From Sphingobacteriia bacterium (GTDB taxonomy: Bacteria > Bacteroidota > Bacteroidia > Bacteroidales > UBA7960), in the NCBI GenBank assembly GCA_011390785.1, contig JAABRR010000006.1, positions 1 through 64,000 of the forward strand: a stretch of DNA of 64,000 bases, in the 5' to 3' direction. The notes beneath the pieces are model-generated. The model searched no databases. It saw only the letters and a program-made list of their open reading frames with translations, and was not told where the DNA came from. Of this stretch, positions 24,719 through 34,648 are shown in pieces. How positions within the stretch are numbered: the first letter of the stretch is position 1; each line of letters opens with the position of its first letter. A program made the translations under genes and the position numbers.

Positions 24719-26410
24719 ATGCAAAAAAAATGTATTTTATTTATTCTGCCCTTATTATTTCCGGTTTTATTGATAGCACAGGATAGAATTACCGGCCACA
24801 ATTTTGCCACCCGATCTGAAGTAATTGCCCAAAACGGCATGGCAGCCACCAGTCACCCACTTGCCACACAGGTAGCCCTCGACATTCTGAAACAAGGCGG
24901 TAGTGCCGTAGATGCTGCTATTGCTGCCAATGCCACACTCGGACTAATGGAACCCACCGGCTGTGGAATTGGTGGCGATCTTTTTGCCATTATCTGGGAT
25001 GCAGAAACAGAGCAATTGTATGGACTGAATGCCAGTGGCCGATCAGCCAAAAATCTTACAAGAGAATATTTCCTCGAAAATGGCTATGAGAAAATCCCTT
25101 CCTTCGGACCTCTTCCTGTTAGCGTGCCCGGTGCCGTAGATGGATGGTTTGAGATGCATGGCCGTTTTGGCAATCTCGAAATGGAAACGCTGTTGCAACC
25201 AGCCATAAATTACGCTTCAACGGGGTTTCCTGTAACAGAAGTAATTGCTTTCTACCTCGGCAGATCAGCCTCACGGTTCAGCCAATACCCCAATTTTACA
25301 GAAACCTATATGCCCAATGGAAAGATGCCCGCAAAAGGCGAAATTTTCCGAAATCCTGACCTGGCCAATACTTATACAATTTTGGCTAAAGAAGGAAGAG
25401 ATGCTTTTTACAAAGGAACAATTGCCCGAACCATTGCCCAATACCTAAAAGAAAACGGCGGATTTCTGAGTTATGATGATTTGGCAAGCCACCAAAGTAG
25501 CTGGGTAGAACCCGTTTCTGCCAATTATCGTGGTTATGATGTGTGGGAATTACCACCCAACGGACAGGGAATTGCAGCCCTTCAAATGCTCAACATACTT
25601 GAAGGATATGATATTGCTTCTATGGGTTTTGGAAGCACAGAATATATTCATCATTTTACCGAAGCCAAGAAACTGGCCTACGAAGATCGTGCAGCATACT
25701 ATGCCGACATGGATTTTGTTGAAGTGCCCGTTGACAAACTGGTTTCAAAAGAATATGCCAACCAAAGACGGGAATTGATTAACCCCGACAGGGCTGCCCG
25801 ACGATATGAAGCAGGCGATATGTCGGGCCCAAACACCATTTACCTTACCGTGGCCGATAAAGATGGCAACATGGTTTCTCTGATTCAGAGCAACTACCGC
25901 GGCATGGGTAGTGGCATGACACCCACCGGACTGGGTTTCATGCTGCAGGATCGTGGTGAGAGCTTCACCCTAAAAACAGGGAAACCCAACACCTATGAAC
26001 CGGGCAAAAGACCTTTCCATACCATCATCCCAGGTTTCATTACCAAAGATGGAAAACCTTACATGAGTTTTGGTGTTATGGGTGGTGATATGCAGCCTCA
26101 GGGTCATGCACAAATTGTAATAAACATGATCGATTTTGGCATGAACCTGCAGGAAGCTGGCGATGCGCCACGAATCTATCATTCCGGCTCATCAGAGCCC
26201 ACCGGCGAAATAATGACCGATGGCGGAACACTTATGCTCGAATCTGGTTTTGACTATAAAACCATTAGAGAATTGGTTTTGAAGGGACATACCGTTCAAT
26301 GGACAGTGGGTCCTTATGGTGGCTATCAGGCCATTAAATGGGATGAAGTAAACAAAGTGTGGTTTGGCGCTTCCGAATCACGTAAAGATGGACAGGCAGC
26401 AGGCTATTAA
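24719..26410 (+). CDS. ggt: Gamma-glutamyltransferase
   Basis: Hydrolyses or transfers the gamma-glutamyl group of glutathione and related peptides. The precursor is 563 residues with a signal peptide (CILFILPLLFPVLLIAQ), so it works in the periplasm. The large-subunit start GMAATSHPLATQVALDIL and the SAVDAAIAAN helix are standard. Autocleavage would occur before Thr373 in PNTIYLTVADKDGNMVS, the new N-terminal nucleophile. GSGMTPTGLGFMLQDRG and GVMGGDMQPQGHAQ follow in the small subunit. GGNxxG-type glycine loop is present as CGIGGDLFA. The start ATG fits the signal peptide well. Confidence 0.93.
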   Translation: MQKKCILFILPLLFPVLLIAQDRITGHNFATRSEVIAQNGMAATSHPLATQVALDILKQGGSAVDAAIAANATLGLMEPTGCGIGGDLFAIIWDAETEQLYGLNASGRSAKNLTREYFLENGYEKIPSFGPLPVSVPGAVDGWFEMHGRFGNLEMETLLQPAINYASTGFPVTEVIAFYLGRSASRFSQYPNFTETYMPNGKMPAKGEIFRNPDLANTYTILAKEGRDAFYKGTIARTIAQYLKENGGFLSYDDLASHQSSWVEPVSANYRGYDVWELPPNGQGIAALQMLNILEGYDIASMGFGSTEYIHHFTEAKKLAYEDRAAYYADMDFVEVPVDKLVSKEYANQRRELINPDRAARRYEAGDMSGPNTIYLTVADKDGNMVSLIQSNYRGMGSGMTPTGLGFMLQDRGESFTLKTGKPNTYEPGKRPFHTIIPGFITKDGKPYMSFGVMGGDMQPQGHAQIVINMIDFGMNLQEAGDAPRIYHSGSSEPTGEIMTDGGTLMLESGFDYKTIRELVLKGHTVQWTVGPYGGYQAIKWDEVNKVWFGASESRKDGQAAGY

Positions 26411-26497
26411 TCATGTTAATCTTTATTCCCAAATCATATTTCCTCTTATCTTTACACACCTTAAAATATTTTCAAAACATCTATTTCGATGCAACAC

Positions 26498-28528
26498 ATG
26501 AAAAAAAATTTTTTAATCACCTTAACAGCAGTATTCACAATGAGCATGGTTAGTTGCCAGATGTCCGGAAAAGAAGAACTGACGGAGGGTTATCCGGTAT
26601 ATGATGGAAACGATCTGGGTGTAACATACACCCGGAAATTAACAACCTTTCGCGTATGGGCTCCATCAGCCCAGTCTATCAAAGTAAGAATTTATGACCA
26701 GGGCCATGAAGGCAGTATCCTTGAAACCCACGCAATGGAAAAAAGCAAAAAAGGGACCTGGTTACTAAAGCTGAAAGGCGATTGGAAGGATAGGTATTAC
26801 ACTTACCAGGCTACCATTGACGAAAAAGAAATGAACGAAGTTCCTGATCCCTATGCCAAAGCCGTTGGGGTAAATGGAAACCGCGGAATGATCGTAGATA
26901 TGGCTTCCAATAATCCAGACGGTTGGGATGCCGTTCAGAAACCCCCGTTAAACAGCTTTGCCGATATGGTGATCTGGGAAATTCATGTACGTGACTTCTC
27001 CATACACCCTAGCTCAGGCAATGAGCACAGGGGCAAATACCTGGCCTTTACTGAAGAAGGTACTAAAAGTCCACAGGGCCATAAAACCGGCATCGATCAT
27101 TTGGTAGAACTGGGCATTACCCACGTGCATCTGTTACCGGTATTTGATTTTTACACCATTGATGAAACCCGCCTGGATGAACCTCAGTTCAATTGGGGAT
27201 ATGATCCGAAGAATTACAATGCCCCGGATGGTTCCTATTCCACCAATCCTTATAATGGAAACGTTCGCATTAATGAATTTAAACAAATGGTGCAAACCCT
27301 TCACAACAATGGAATAAGGGTAATTATGGACGTGGTTTACAATCATATGTATGATGCAGGCAAATCTTCTTTCGAGAATCTTGTGCCCGGCTACTATTTC
27401 CGTACCAACCCCGACGGCACTTTCTGTAATGGTTCCGGTTGCGGAAACGAAACAGCTTCAGAAAGAACCATGATGCGCAAATTCATGATCGAATCGTTAA
27501 AGCATTGGGTGGAAGAATACCGTATTGACGGCTTTCGCTTCGATCTGATGGGCCTTCACGACATCGAATCCATGAACCAGATAAGCGAAGAATTGCATGC
27601 CATCGATCCAACCATTTTCCTTTATGGCGAAGGCTGGGCTGCCGGAGATACACCCCTGGCTGAAGAAGAAAGAGCATCAAAAGCAAATGCATCGAAACTT
27701 AATAAAATTGCAGTTTTCAGTGATGACATTCGTGATGGAATCCGTGGCCCCTGGTGGGAAAGCAAAGCTCCAGGTTTTATGGCTGGAATGGAAGATCTCG
27801 AAGAAAGCATCAAGTTTGGGGTGGTAGCCTCTACCGATCATCCACAGATTGATTACCTCAAGGTGAATTATTCCAACAAACCCTATTCACCCAATCCACT
27901 GCAGACCATAACCTATGTTACCTGTCACGACAATCCCTGTTTGTGGGACAAAGTGATCGAAACCTGCATAGATTGCAACAAAGACGATAAACTCGATCTG
28001 CAGAAATTTGCCAATGCTATTGTGCTTACATCGCAGGGAGTTCCGTTGTTGCACGCAGGGGAAGAACTGGTACGCACCAAATTTGGAGAGCACAACAGCT
28101 ATAACCTCCCCGACTCCATCAACCAGCTGGTTTGGCATAATAAACATTCATACAAAGATGTTTTTGAATATTACCAACAATTGATCAGCTTACGAAAAAA
28201 TCATCCTGCATTTCGTATGCCTGAAACAGAAATGGTTCAAAAACACCTGGAGTTTCTTGAAATGCAGCATCCGCTAATGGTAGGTTACCATATAAAAGAC
28301 AATGCCAATGGCGACCCATGGAAAGACATCGTTGTGTTTTACAATGCCAACGCCAACGATGTTGAAGTGGAACTTCCTGCAGGTGAATGGGTAATTGTAG
28401 CAACCAAATATTCGATAGAAGAAACCGGCTCTACCATTGAAGGATACAATGAGTTGCAAACCCAAACTACCAGCATTCCCAAAAGATCAATGATGATATT
28501 GGTTGATAAAGGTAGTGTGGCTGTTTAG
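26498..28528 (+). CDS. pulA: Type I pullulanase, lipoprotein
   Basis: Cuts alpha-1,6 branches in pullulan, glycogen or starch. The ATG at 26498 places a lipoprotein signal directly at the start (FTMSMVSC); the ORF-track start is three codons earlier. A CBM48-like domain lies at residues 45-140 (TTFRVWAPSAQSIKVRIYD). The GH13 catalytic barrel carries the pullulanase signature FNWGYDPKNYN, then DVVYNH, GFRFDLMG (nucleophile Asp349), YGEGW (acid/base Glu378) and TCHDN. The C-terminal sandwich ends near VDKGSVAV. The lipobox places it on the cell envelope, possibly surface exposed. Confidence 0.92.
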   Translation: MKKNFLITLTAVFTMSMVSCQMSGKEELTEGYPVYDGNDLGVTYTRKLTTFRVWAPSAQSIKVRIYDQGHEGSILETHAMEKSKKGTWLLKLKGDWKDRYYTYQATIDEKEMNEVPDPYAKAVGVNGNRGMIVDMASNNPDGWDAVQKPPLNSFADMVIWEIHVRDFSIHPSSGNEHRGKYLAFTEEGTKSPQGHKTGIDHLVELGITHVHLLPVFDFYTIDETRLDEPQFNWGYDPKNYNAPDGSYSTNPYNGNVRINEFKQMVQTLHNNGIRVIMDVVYNHMYDAGKSSFENLVPGYYFRTNPDGTFCNGSGCGNETASERTMMRKFMIESLKHWVEEYRIDGFRFDLMGLHDIESMNQISEELHAIDPTIFLYGEGWAAGDTPLAEEERASKANASKLNKIAVFSDDIRDGIRGPWWESKAPGFMAGMEDLEESIKFGVVASTDHPQIDYLKVNYSNKPYSPNPLQTITYVTCHDNPCLWDKVIETCIDCNKDDKLDLQKFANAIVLTSQGVPLLHAGEELVRTKFGEHNSYNLPDSINQLVWHNKHSYKDVFEYYQQLISLRKNHPAFRMPETEMVQKHLEFLEMQHPLMVGYHIKDNANGDPWKDIVVFYNANANDVEVELPAGEWVIVATKYSIEETGSTIEGYNELQTQTTSIPKRSMMILVDKGSVAV

Positions 28529-29112
28529 ATTGTACCAGCCGGATCGTCTTCATGTCCAAACCAAACCACGGCATACTTACCCTTAATACCAACTCCAATA
28601 GCTTTCCATTCGGTAGTCCAGCTACCAGCGTTTATGATAACATTGTGGTGTCCTTCGCTGTTTTTCCAACCGTTTAATGCGCCTTCCGGTGTTGCAGCTA
28701 CCGAATGAGAATAAGCAATCTCGTAGCCATTGCCGATATAATCTGTAAGCTCGCGGGGTTTATCCCACATGCAAGTTGCCTGGGCATGATCGCTGGTGTA
28801 GCAGCAAGCAGTCCAGTTACCACCGGCTGACCAACTATGCAGATTACATGAAGAACTTGTTGGATTGTTCTCTTCCAGATCGGCTACATGCTGCTGAGCA
28901 ACATAGCTTAAGGATGACGAAAGTGGTATAGAAGGAAGACTTAACCCGGCCCGATATTCCATAATCATATTATAGAACTCCAATTCTGTTGGGGTCAGGG
29001 TAACCTTATCATTGTAATTATCCTTATCATCAACTGAATCAGTCTCACAGCCAAATAGCATAGGAAATAACAGTGTGATCAATATTAGATAACGAAGTAA
29101 TGGGGTTTTCAT
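28525..29112 (-). CDS. CAP/SCP-domain lipoprotein
   Basis: A 195-residue lipoprotein (lipobox LLFPMLFGC). The CAP domain covers about residues 40-185: LTPTELEFYNMIMEYRAGLS, an inner AQQHVADL with a metal-type His, NLHSW, and WKNSEGHHNVIIN, the second His motif. Such proteins (Allergen V5/PR-1 type) bind metals or lipids outside the cell; no defined activity can be given. The stop overlaps the pullulanase stop by four bases tail-to-tail, so there is no intergenic terminator. Confidence 0.85.
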   Translation of the reverse strand: MKTPLLRYLILITLLFPMLFGCETDSVDDKDNYNDKVTLTPTELEFYNMIMEYRAGLSLPSIPLSSSLSYVAQQHVADLEENNPTSSSCNLHSWSAGGNWTACCYTSDHAQATCMWDKPRELTDYIGNGYEIAYSHSVAATPEGALNGWKNSEGHHNVIINAGSWTTEWKAIGVGIKGKYAVVWFGHEDDPAGTI

Positions 29113-29592
29113 AGGGTTAATTTTTTAGTTATTATTGATTTTAAACATGGGTTGATTTGATACGTGGGTATAATTGTTATCCTGATTTTTCGAAGAACCG
29201 TATCCCTGCCTTCCATAAACAAGAAAGGATTTGAAGTTTGCCTGAATCTGGCTATAATAAATTCGTTGAGCTTTCAGTAACTAAAATACACATTAATATG
29301 GATAAATTTGGAATTAAATTCGCCAACACTCACGAAAGACTAAAAAAATAGATAAACTGGAGAGTTTATGATGCAAAACCGAACTAAGCTCCAGCAGCGT
29401 GAAAATAATAGGATTTGACTTATTGTGAAGAGAAAAAAATCTGATGTTTGAGAATTATTCAACTCACAAATTACTGATTTTTTCAGTTTTTTAGCTTATG
29501 TTTGCTAAAAAAAACCTGGTCATGTCACTGGCAGATAAGTATTTCAAAATATCTCCTTTTTTTATATTAAAAACCCAAAAATTAAAAATCAC
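29113..29592. other. Intergenic region upstream of the GH10 gene
   Basis: No coding sequence or repeat is supported. TATGTTTG at 29497-29504 fits the TAnnTTTG -7 box, but no -33 TTTG is found at proper spacing. The stretch separates two divergently transcribed genes and probably holds both promoters. Confidence 0.4.
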
Positions 29593-32121
29593 ATGACTAT
29601 ATCCTTTGCAAAACATGCTGTTACTATCACTCTCCTGCTCATAGGAAAAATATTGTTTTCACAGGTTCCCGATGGTGGAATTCAACTCAATGCCACAACA
29701 GGTACCACCCACCAAAATATTGGAGTGGGTCAATTATCTGTAGTATCTGTTGAAGACCAGCCCTTTACCACGGCCTTGCGATTGGTTGTGGGAGCCAACA
29801 TAAACAATGCCTGGGACTCCCAAATACAGTTTAGAGCAGTAGAAGGGATTGCTACCAATGATGTTTTACTTGTAGCTTTTTATGCCCGTACTATTTCATC
29901 GGTTCAGGAAACAGGCGAAGGAAAACTCATTGCCACCATTGAAAATAAAAGCACTTACGATAAAGTAATTTACCAGACTGTAAATATTGGCCAGGAATGG
30001 AAACAATACTATGCCCCGGTTGTAAGCAACGCAACCCTATCGGCATCGGAAGTAATCTATTCCTTCCATACTGGTTTCCGATCCCAAACCATTGAAGTGG
30101 CTGATATAAAATTCCTTAATTACCAGCAAACACTCACAATCGAAGATTTGCCGGAAACAGAAATAACCTATTTTGGCCAGGCTCCAGATGCAGAATGGCG
30201 CATAGAAGCTGAGCAGCGCATTAACCAGATACGAAAGGGTGAAATGGAAATACAGATCTTCGACGAGCTGGGCCAACCTATAAAAAATGCTGATGTATCT
30301 ATCGAAATGATTCAACACCAGTTTGGTTTTGGATCGGCCATTCCGGCACAACGTTTTATGACCAATATTACATTTCGCGAAAAAGTTTACGAGCTTTTTA
30401 ACGAAGTGGTTTTTGAAAACGATCTGAAATGGCCGGGTTTTAATCCCAACTCTACGTATAATATCCGTTCAACCATGGATTCGCTTGATAAACACAACAT
30501 AGCCCTGCGCGGACACAATGTTATCTGGCCAGCATGGAGATGGCTTCCTTCATCTCTTGAAGAGCTTGCGAATAACCCCACAGCTCTGAGGGTGGAAATA
30601 GACAAGCATATTGATGAAATTACACAATTTACAAGCGGGCGATTAAATGATTGGGATGTGATCAACGAGCCCTATTCTGAACATGATGTTATGGATATAC
30701 TGGGCAATGAAGTAATGGCCGACTGGTTTAAACGGGTCCGCCAAAACGACAGAGCCGTTAAACTTTATCTCAACGATTATGCAATCCTGAGTGGCGGAGG
30801 CACGAATGAAGTAAAGCAGGATTTTTACTATAACCTGGTGCAATACATCGACAGTTTGGGGGGCGAAGTGCAAGGTATTGGCCTACAGGGCCATTTTGGC
30901 AGCGATCTTACTTCCATCCCAAAGATCTATTCCATTTTAGACAAGTTTGCCGGGCTGGAAAAAGACATCAAAATTACTGAACACGATATTAACATTACCC
31001 AACGTGAAGTTCAGGCCGAATACACACGCGATTTTATGACCATCTGTTTCAGTCATCCGGCAGTAAAATCGGTTATGTTCTGGGGTTTTTGGGAAAATAG
31101 CCACTGGATGCCCGATGCTGCGCTATTTAATGCCGATTGGTCTATTCGCCTGCACGGCCAAATGTATATCGATATGGTATTTGACCAATGGTGGACACCC
31201 ATTACACAAGTCATAACTGATGAATCAGGACGAACATATTTTGAAGGATTTTTGGGCACCTACCAGTACACTGTTACCGATGGTGAAAATGAACGGACAG
31301 GAACCTTCACACTGAACCATTCATACCAAAGTGAAATGCCAAATTCTTTAATTATATCCCTTGACGATGCTTTGCCTGTGCAGGTGAAAATAACATCATC
31401 AAAACCAGCCATACTGTGCGAAGGTGAATCCGTTACCCTTAACGCTCCTATAGGAGACGGCCTTACATACCAGTGGTTTAACGAAGATGTTTTGCTGGAT
31501 GCGTCAACAGATAGCCTGGAGACAACACAGGAAGGAATTTATACTGTAGTGGTTTCCAAAGGTGAAATGGAGGTGGCTTCTGCTCCTTTTGAAGTTGTGG
31601 TAAATCCTTATCCTGAAGCTAAAATAACAGCTGACGGCGAATTATCTTTTTGCCCCGGTGGGCAGGTAACACTAAATGCCAATGTAGCAGACAACATTAC
31701 TTACACATGGTACAAAGGGATTTCACGGATTAACGGCTCAGTTACTTCTATTGATGTAAATACATCGGGAACATTCAAAGTGGTAACCAATGCCAAAGGA
31801 TGTGCCACCGAATCAGAGCCTGTTGTAGTTACCCTTTACTCTGCATCTAATCCAGAATGTAGCACAGGAATCAATGAATTACAGGATGGTTGGAAAGTAT
31901 ATCCCAATCCCTTTGAAGGGTCTTTTGTTTTTGAGACCTACCCAATGAACAGCAGGAATTTAAAGGTTGAACTTTTTGATTTAACGGGAAAGGTGGTTTA
32001 CAGCACCCTTGTTTTGCCTTCATCTGCCAAAACCATTATACCAGTTCAAAACCCGGGTATGTATACTCTCAGGATAAGCGGAAAAGAAGGAACAAAATTT
32101 TTCAAATTATTGGGTAAATAA
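29593..32121 (+). CDS. Secreted GH10 endo-beta-1,4-xylanase with T9SS sorting domain
   Basis: An 842-residue secreted enzyme. A signal peptide ends near residue 23. Residues 25-180 look like a carbohydrate-binding beta-sandwich. The GH10 barrel (about 240-545) holds ALRGHNVIWPAWRW, the acid/base Glu359 in DWDVINEPYS, and the nucleophile Glu463 in ITEHDIN. Two Ig-like domains follow (ITSSKPAILCEGESVTLN; PYPEAKITADGELSFCPGG). The last 75 residues (WKVYPNPFEGSFVFE to FFKLLGK) are a type A C-terminal signal for the type IX secretion system, so it is exported and probably anchored on the surface. GH10 acts mostly on xylan; the exact substrate is inferred. Confidence 0.93.
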   Translation: MTISFAKHAVTITLLLIGKILFSQVPDGGIQLNATTGTTHQNIGVGQLSVVSVEDQPFTTALRLVVGANINNAWDSQIQFRAVEGIATNDVLLVAFYARTISSVQETGEGKLIATIENKSTYDKVIYQTVNIGQEWKQYYAPVVSNATLSASEVIYSFHTGFRSQTIEVADIKFLNYQQTLTIEDLPETEITYFGQAPDAEWRIEAEQRINQIRKGEMEIQIFDELGQPIKNADVSIEMIQHQFGFGSAIPAQRFMTNITFREKVYELFNEVVFENDLKWPGFNPNSTYNIRSTMDSLDKHNIALRGHNVIWPAWRWLPSSLEELANNPTALRVEIDKHIDEITQFTSGRLNDWDVINEPYSEHDVMDILGNEVMADWFKRVRQNDRAVKLYLNDYAILSGGGTNEVKQDFYYNLVQYIDSLGGEVQGIGLQGHFGSDLTSIPKIYSILDKFAGLEKDIKITEHDINITQREVQAEYTRDFMTICFSHPAVKSVMFWGFWENSHWMPDAALFNADWSIRLHGQMYIDMVFDQWWTPITQVITDESGRTYFEGFLGTYQYTVTDGENERTGTFTLNHSYQSEMPNSLIISLDDALPVQVKITSSKPAILCEGESVTLNAPIGDGLTYQWFNEDVLLDASTDSLETTQEGIYTVVVSKGEMEVASAPFEVVVNPYPEAKITADGELSFCPGGQVTLNANVADNITYTWYKGISRINGSVTSIDVNTSGTFKVVTNAKGCATESEPVVVTLYSASNPECSTGINELQDGWKVYPNPFEGSFVFETYPMNSRNLKVELFDLTGKVVYSTLVLPSSAKTIIPVQNPGMYTLRISGKEGTKFFKLLGK

Positions 32122-32243
32122 AACATTAATTAATCATAAAATAAAATCCTGCTAAAAGTCAAAAAGTATAACTTAAACTCACTTTTACGGGTCCCCAAAT
32201 TACAATTTTCAAATAAAATATCTGAAGTCTTAAAGCAAAATAT

Positions 32244-32280
32244 AAAAAACCCTTGTAGATTAATTTTTACAGGGGTTTTT
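32244..32280 (+). terminator. Terminator after the GH10 gene
   Basis: AAAAACCCTTGTA and TTACAGGGGTTTTT form a stem with one mismatch or bulge, ending in a T run. It lies about 120 bases after the xylanase stop. The A run on the left side could also let it serve the opposite strand. Confidence 0.7.
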
Positions 32281-32353
32281 ACATTAGCAAAACAATTCAA
32301 TTATATACTGTCAGCTGCATAAATTAAGCAGGATGTTTGTCGTTTCAAATATA

Positions 32354-32848
32354 TTACATCGATTTTGCATGACGAAATTTATTTCTGTAAATCAATCTAT
32401 GAAAGTATGGATAAATGATGCAGGCAACGCAAATCCCGAAAGCTCCTTCCAGAAAGGAGAAAAATGTCAGCACGGCAGCTGCACCCATAGCAAAGCCGGT
32501 GAATCCAGTGAGTAACGCTGATGAAATTACTATAGTGAAAAGTAGGCCAATACGGGCGGCAAACATTTTTGGACCTGCATTCTCCAAATTGCCTTTTATG
32601 CCCAGGGTCTTTACCACACTGCGGGCTGCCATTCCTAAAATGCTGAAATTAGGATAGTTGAGTACCCTGACAAGAAAATCGGCAAAAAGGATAAAGGCTA
32701 TAAAAATATTTTGGGAGAAGAGAAAAACCAAAAGTAAAGCAACATTTATAATGGCATGGGTGCGAATGACCGCTGAATTCACTCTTTTTTCTGAGATGGG
32801 GCAAAATGCATTTTGGTACATAAGTGGTATCTGTTTTAAATTCAACAC
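32354..32848 (-). CDS. DUF4395 membrane protein
   Basis: A 164-residue protein with about four membrane helices (VALLLVFLFS, IAFILFADFLV, LLFTIVISSALLTGFTGF and the AAAVLTFFSF region). The family's conserved elements are present: CPISEKRVNSAVIRTHA at the N-terminus and the cysteine-bearing FGICVACIIYPY at the C-terminus. Members are of unknown function; some are fused or adjacent to rhodanese-type or redox proteins, so a thiol-related role is possible. It stands alone, downstream of the response regulator gene on the same strand. Confidence 0.8.
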   Translation of the reverse strand: MLNLKQIPLMYQNAFCPISEKRVNSAVIRTHAIINVALLLVFLFSQNIFIAFILFADFLVRVLNYPNFSILGMAARSVVKTLGIKGNLENAGPKMFAARIGLLFTIVISSALLTGFTGFAMGAAAVLTFFSFLEGAFGICVACIIYPYFHRLIYRNKFRHAKSM

Positions 32849-32920
32849 AAAGTTGCCCTAAAAACAGACGGCATCAAATACCACGTTTGCGGTGTTTAGA
32901 TACCATATTTGCGGTATAAA

Positions 32921-33586
32921 TCAGATGTAATATTCAATATTATCAATCAGTCCTGCTTTTATGGCGTATTTTACCAGGGCCGAAGTGCTGTTGATATTGA
33001 GTTTGCGGAAAATATTTTTGCGATGCGACATGATCGTGTGGAAGCTTTTGTTCTTTTGTACAGCAATCGCCTTCGTGGTAAGCCCTTCGGCAATAAGACG
33101 TGTAATCTCAATTTCTGCCGAGGTAAGCAGTGCCGGGGCAAGCACTTCATCTCGGTTGGCATTGCCATCGATCAGCATATCAAGAATCTCATCCGAATAG
33201 TACTTTTTGCCCTTTATGGTATGCTTAAAAGCTATCAATATCTCCTCCCTGTCAGCAGTTTTTAAGATGATATTTCGGATTCCGATTTTGCTGAATTGAT
33301 TTACATCGGCCGGCTTTAATGAATTGGTAAGTATGAGCACTTTCAGAGCCGGCTGCAAGGCCATGATTTTGGCCAGATCTTCAAAACCGCTGTAATCATA
33401 AAGGAAGTAATCGGTAATGAGTAATTTAACATCTGTGTTTTGCTTCAGATGATCTTTTATTTCATGCAGACTATCGCCAATACCAACCAGCAAATAGTCC
33501 TGACTTTCATGAATTAGTTTCGACAATGACTCGGTTACCAGATATTGGGAATCGGCAATTAGTATTTTGTGAGGTTTGAAGGGCAT
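32921..33586 (-). CDS. NarL/FixJ-type response regulator
   Basis: A two-domain regulator. The start at MPFKPHKILIADSQ is preferred over the ORF-track start ten codons earlier, since receiver domains begin near this point. The receiver contains the acidic ADSQ, the phospho-acceptor Asp in LLITDYFLYD and the conserved Lys in IILKTADR. The C-terminal LuxR-type helix-turn-helix is at about residues 155-210 (SAEIEITRLIAEGLTTKAIA then TIMSHRKNIFRKLN). It is an orphan, with no histidine kinase nearby. Target genes unknown. Confidence 0.9.
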   Translation of the reverse strand: MPFKPHKILIADSQYLVTESLSKLIHESQDYLLVGIGDSLHEIKDHLKQNTDVKLLITDYFLYDYSGFEDLAKIMALQPALKVLILTNSLKPADVNQFSKIGIRNIILKTADREEILIAFKHTIKGKKYYSDEILDMLIDGNANRDEVLAPALLTSAEIEITRLIAEGLTTKAIAVQKNKSFHTIMSHRKNIFRKLNINSTSALVKYAIKAGLIDNIEYYI

Positions 33587-33673
33587 AAGCGGCGGATTAC
33601 GGAAGTAAATATACAAAAATCAACCAACCCGGAAAAACTGTTAATTCTGGTTTTACTTTAAACATCAATCCTT

Positions 33674-34202
33674 TCATCTCCTTCTTATCCTTATCTGAAA
33701 CGCATTGGGCACCGGCTTATCGGCTATTATGATCAGGTAGCTACTACCCCTTATAGATTGTAACCCTTGATGTGGGTTTCATCTCTTCAATCACCTTCTC
33801 AATGGCCGGATAACTCATCTCAGGAAACATGACTTTTTGTGCATTAAAGACAGCGGTAAATTGTTGTCCAAATGCATCCATATCTTTTTTCATAATGGCA
33901 TCCCAGCATTGTTCGGCAGCATTGGCAATATTTTAAGCTTTTTCGGGGGTAATTTCATATACAAAATCCATTTGTCTGCTTCCAGTATTCAACACCGCCT
34001 GTTTTACATATTTAATAGCATTGATCATATATTGCCGTTCATCTTCCGAATTAATGGTTTCACGCCCCTTCAGGTTGCGAATGGTTTCGTCTGAGCCTAT
34101 GCCCACGTAAAGATCAACATACTGCGCTGCTTCCTTAAAAAAAGCCACATGACCGCTATGCAACATATCGAAGCAGCCTGAAACAAAAACCTTCTTTGCC
34201 AT
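33674..34202 (-). pseudogene. Decayed cytidylyltransferase-GHMP kinase fusion gene
   Basis: The intact N-terminal part is the nucleotidyltransferase start FVSGCFDMLHSGHVAFFKEA with the HxGH motif, up to QMDFVYEITPEKA. An in-frame TAA follows (33930-33932). The same frame goes on as NIANAAEQCWDAIMKKDMDA, which matches the C-terminal region of GHMP-type sugar kinases. After two stop codons another frame gives GSSYLIIIADKPVPNAFQIR, the usual kinase end. The whole central kinase core is missing. The gene is thus a remnant with an internal deletion, one stop and one frameshift. The family assignment comes from recalled similarity and needs a search. Confidence 0.7.
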
Positions 34203-34648
34203 ATTGATTATTTATTTTCTTTTTAGAGCGTGAAATTCCACCCAATAATACCAGATTTGATGAATGCCAAATATATTAATTATTATTGAAGTGATAAGAT
34301 GGTTTTGGTTTCTGTTTCTAAAATTACTCATGTTTGGTTAAACTGGAGAGGTTTAGCTTTGCTGCTACCTGGTGATCCCTATCTGCAAGTAAGCTATTAA
34401 TATCATTATATTTTAGTAAAGTTGCTAAACACAGCTCACCAGCAATACTCACTACAGCATGTTTTACCATGCTGCGAATTATAACCATCCGTCCCGTTTT
34501 TATTACTAGACAAGCTGTGTGTGTCAAAATTTTTGTTATGACTTGACTCATCCTTTCACAACTATTTTGTCCTTTTCTTGTTTAAATTACTTGTTCCATT
34601 AGAAACAAGAACAAAATTGATTCAATTAAAACCGGATTATAATATTAA
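34203..34648. other. Intergenic region without a supported gene
   Basis: A 75-codon minus-strand frame (34324-34551) is present but has no family resemblance and no upstream signal. It is not called. The rest is AT-rich with no clear repeat or terminator. Confidence 0.4.

Noticed and set aside
34324-34551. 75-residue minus-strand frame
   Set aside because: No family resemblance, no partner gene, and composition like non-coding sequence.
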